A stretch of DNA of 7,408 nucleotides from an uncultured Maribacter sp. (GTDB lineage: Bacteria > Bacteroidota > Bacteroidia > Flavobacteriales > Flavobacteriaceae): NCBI GenBank assembly GCA_905479535.1, contig CAJQMW010000274.1, forward strand, positions 1 to 7,408, written 5' to 3'. The notes under the pieces were generated by a model, which saw nothing but the letters and a program-made list of their open reading frames with translations, searched no databases and was not told the origin of the DNA. The stretch's first letter is position 1, and every line of letters starts with the position of its first letter. Shown in pieces: positions 5,856-7,408 of this stretch. A program made the translations under genes and the position numbers.

Positions 5856-6328
5856 ACTTTTTTTGTGGGAATCCAAATTTCCTCCTCAGAGTTAGGGTCG
5901 TTGTTCTTATAGTTTTTACCCAAAACCTCAAAATGGGGACGGTCATCCAGTTCATATTTAGAATTGGGCAACCAATGGTTATAAATATATTGAAAAATAG
6001 TGGGGTCCGAACTCGAACCTTTATAATCGAAAACGGCATAGGTCCCTCCCGTTAAAATAAAGCTTTCCATATTTGCTGGGACATTATCAAAATCGGACAC
6101 CTCAACAGCCGCCCATTTTTGAAATTCACGCTCGGGAATAAAATTCATGTGATATGCTTTCGGATAGATTTGCATGGAAATAAAATCCGTGCCAACCCTA
6201 TTTTTTATTTCGTTTCTTCTGGGCATGAATTTGCCCCAAAGTGCTGCGGTCAGATTGTTCTCCACACTCATGGTCAACTTGTGTCCAATGAGTTTCTTTC
6301 CTTCTAACTGGATTATATTAGGTTTCAT
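5852..6328 (-). CDS. Stand-alone GyrI-like / AraC effector-binding domain protein
   Basis: This 158-residue protein consists of a single GyrI-like small-molecule-binding domain (the effector-binding fold also found in BmrR, Rob and SbmC/GyrI). It shows the N-terminal strand with GKKLIGHKLTMS, a helix containing LWGKFMPRR, a central MNFIPEREFQKWAAVEV strand pair, GGTYAVFDYKG (family core, about 94-104), the helix FQYIYNHWLPNSKYELDDRPHFE, and the terminal EEIWIP (149-154), whose glutamate is the usual ligand-facing residue in BmrR-type domains. No DNA-binding helix-turn-helix is attached, so it is more likely a ligand binder, hydrolase-like or sequestering protein than a transcription factor. 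The gene starts 3 bp after the GNAT stop, and its own stop overlaps the MFS start (ATGA). A shared small-molecule substrate with the transporter is a reasonable inference. Confidence 0.85.
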   Translation of the reverse strand: MKPNIIQLEGKKLIGHKLTMSVENNLTAALWGKFMPRRNEIKNRVGTDFISMQIYPKAYHMNFIPEREFQKWAAVEVSDFDNVPANMESFILTGGTYAVFDYKGSSSDPTIFQYIYNHWLPNSKYELDDRPHFEVLGKNYKNNDPNSEEEIWIPTKKV

Positions 6329-6331
6329 TTA

Positions 6332-6862
6332 CTAAGTCTTCAAATCTATTTGAAATAAGCAAACGGGCGCTTCCTTATAATGTTCCGGTAAAGTATCCGT
6401 GTTTTTTAAATTGAACATACCCAGAAAACAAAAACCGGCGTTTTTGTAGTGCTCAATAAGTTTTGTATTGTTTCCCAAAGTATCCAACCGGACAAATCTA
6501 ATGTCATTTGCTTTAACATAAGCTTTAGCCCACACTACGATTTTACTCACAAAGTTTTTGCCGCGAAACTCAGGATTTGTGGCGATACGATGAATATACA
6601 ATGCGGAATCGGCATTACGCTCTTCCCAAATCTGTTCGTCACTGAACGTGATGGCCCAGGCACAGGCGATAGTACTATCAATCAACATCTTAAACTGACG
6701 ATTTTCCCTAATTTCTGTTTCTACTAGTTGTCGTTTGAATTTTGGCCAAACCACCACTGTTTTTTTAGCCTTTTGATATTCTGAAGCGATGCTGTACAAA
6801 CGAAAGATTTCGTCTATATCCTCTAGACTAGAGTTAGTGATATTTATCGGTGAGTTGACCAT
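6332..6862 (-). CDS. GNAT family N-acetyltransferase
   Basis: This 176-residue cytoplasmic protein has the GNAT fold: the N-terminal NITNSSLEDIDEIFRLYSIA helix, a central strand pair (57-73), strand 4 LYIHRIATNP (88-97), the acetyl-CoA pyrophosphate loop FRGKNFVSKIVVWA (99-112), and a C-terminal LDTLGNNTKLIEHYKNAGF (126-144) with the Tyr139 position often used as general acid. The loop departs from the canonical R/QxxGxG/A: the first glycine of xxG is Asn103 and the final one Val105. The acceptor substrate is unknown; small-molecule or antibiotic-like amines are typical for the family. It starts 15 bp after the pssA stop and ends 3 bp before the GyrI-like start, so it joins the downstream genes in an operon and may share the pssA transcript. 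Confidence 0.87.
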   Translation of the reverse strand: MVNSPINITNSSLEDIDEIFRLYSIASEYQKAKKTVVVWPKFKRQLVETEIRENRQFKMLIDSTIACAWAITFSDEQIWEERNADSALYIHRIATNPEFRGKNFVSKIVVWAKAYVKANDIRFVRLDTLGNNTKLIEHYKNAGFCFLGMFNLKNTDTLPEHYKEAPVCLFQIDLKT

Positions 6863-6877
6863 TGGTTTGGATTTTCC

Positions 6878-7408
6878 CTAATTCTTATCCAAGGTAAATT
6901 GACTTCCCAAGGAACTCAATACATAAAAAATAATAATGAAGGGTATGGCTAAAAACTGCATCGTAATCAAAAGCACCAAGGAAACAATCAAGAAAATATA
7001 GCGTAATGCATTATCCTTAAAGCTCCAATTTTTAAATTTTAGGGCGAATAAAGGTAAGTTGCAATTGAGCAGAAAAGCGCTCAATAAAGTTAGCCCTATC
7101 AAGAACCATTGGTTCAAAATAAGCTCATTTAAGGTACTATTGGTATGATAAAATAAAATAAGGGGTAAGGAAAGAATCAATAAAGCGTTAGCCGGGGTGG
7201 GCAGGCCAATAAAAGAAGAGACTTGATTTTCGTCCAGATTAAATTTTGCCAAACGATAGGCAGAGGCCATGGTAATGATGAAGCCCACGAACGGTACCAA
7301 GCTAGCGGCCTCAAATCCTTCTGGATGCAACATGGAACCTGTTTCCAGACCCCAACCTCCAGTTTGGGACATCGCCAACAGTTGGTACATCACAATACCG
7401 GGCACCAA
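6878..7408 (-). CDS. pssA: CDP-diacylglycerol--serine O-phosphatidyltransferase (5' truncated by window edge)
   Basis: This is the C-terminal 176 residues of an integral membrane enzyme that makes phosphatidylserine from CDP-diacylglycerol and serine, the precursor of phosphatidylethanolamine. The frame is open to the window edge and the TTG at the edge is an internal Leu codon, so the start lies outside. The catalytic CDP-alcohol phosphatidyltransferase motif DGxxARxxxxxxxxGxxxDxxxD precedes this part and is not seen. What remains is the segment just after it (LVPGIVMYQLL), then SAYRLAKFNLDENQ (about 49-62) and the family-diagnostic FIGLPTPANALL (66-77), followed by about four hydrophobic helices to the C-terminus. 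These match the bacterial (Bacillus-type) PssA subclass. Other CDP-alcohol transferases are possible, but the FxGLPTPAxA block favours PssA. The stop lies 15 bp before the GNAT start. Confidence 0.88.
   Translation of the reverse strand: MVPGIVMYQLLAMSQTGGWGLETGSMLHPEGFEAASLVPFVGFIITMASAYRLAKFNLDENQVSSFIGLPTPANALLILSLPLILFYHTNSTLNELILNQWFLIGLTLLSAFLLNCNLPLFALKFKNWSFKDNALRYIFLIVSLVLLITMQFLAIPFIIIFYVLSSLGSQFTLDKN

Noticed and set aside
5856..5876. TTG start giving the MFS protein seven extra residues
   Set aside because: The ATG at 5855 overlaps the upstream stop as ATGA, mirroring the next junction, and the extra residues are polar with no conserved feature.

Overview
The window looks like a chromosomal segment of a marine-type Flavobacteriaceae (Bacteroidota). 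The evidence is the run kdsD-like / tatC / AhpD-like protein / lptB, the cysteine-bearing periplasmic insertion in TatC, the moderate GC content, weak Shine-Dalgarno signals, and promoter-like boxes of the Bacteroidota TTTG-N19-TAnnTTTG type. This assignment rests on family recognition, not on a database search. No RNA gene, insertion sequence, CRISPR array or integrase was found, and no gene-free stretch exceeds about 75 bp.

Left block (1-2591, plus strand): the 3' two-thirds of an arabinose-5-phosphate isomerase (KdsD/KpsF family, cut by the window edge), TatC, a small AhpD-like carboxymuconolactone-decarboxylase-family protein and LptB. The first three are tightly coupled (1-bp TAATG overlap, then a 17-bp overlap). 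lptB follows after 51 bp that hold a good promoter-like sequence almost touching its start codon. KdsD (entry to Kdo synthesis) and LptB (ATPase of LPS transport) belong to LPS biogenesis. TatC is the twin-arginine translocase receptor.

Right block (2650-7408, minus strand, convergent with the left): read in transcription order it is phosphatidylserine synthase PssA (5' end outside the window), a GNAT acetyltransferase, a stand-alone GyrI-like/AraC effector-binding-domain protein, an MFS transporter and a DUF4345 membrane protein. After 72 bp comes a secreted DUF4198 protein, and after 57 bp a thioredoxin-coupled ArsC-like phosphatase/arsenate reductase. The GyrI-like, MFS and DUF4345 genes are joined by two 4-bp ATGA overlaps, and the GNAT gene lies 3 bp upstream of them, so these four very probably form one transcription unit. 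They read as a small-molecule sensing, modification and transport module with unknown substrate. DUF4198 has its own weak promoter-like sequence and may form a metal/oxyanion-related pair with the ArsC-like gene.

The points most worth a second look are the GNAT/GyrI/MFS/DUF4345 cassette, a histidine predicted at the mature N-terminus of the DUF4198 protein, the ArsC-like enzyme with no other ars genes nearby, long homopolymer tracts in the DUF4198 signal-peptide region, a possibly leaderless lptB mRNA, and an exact 20-bp direct repeat shared by the tatC start and the DUF4345/DUF4198 spacer.
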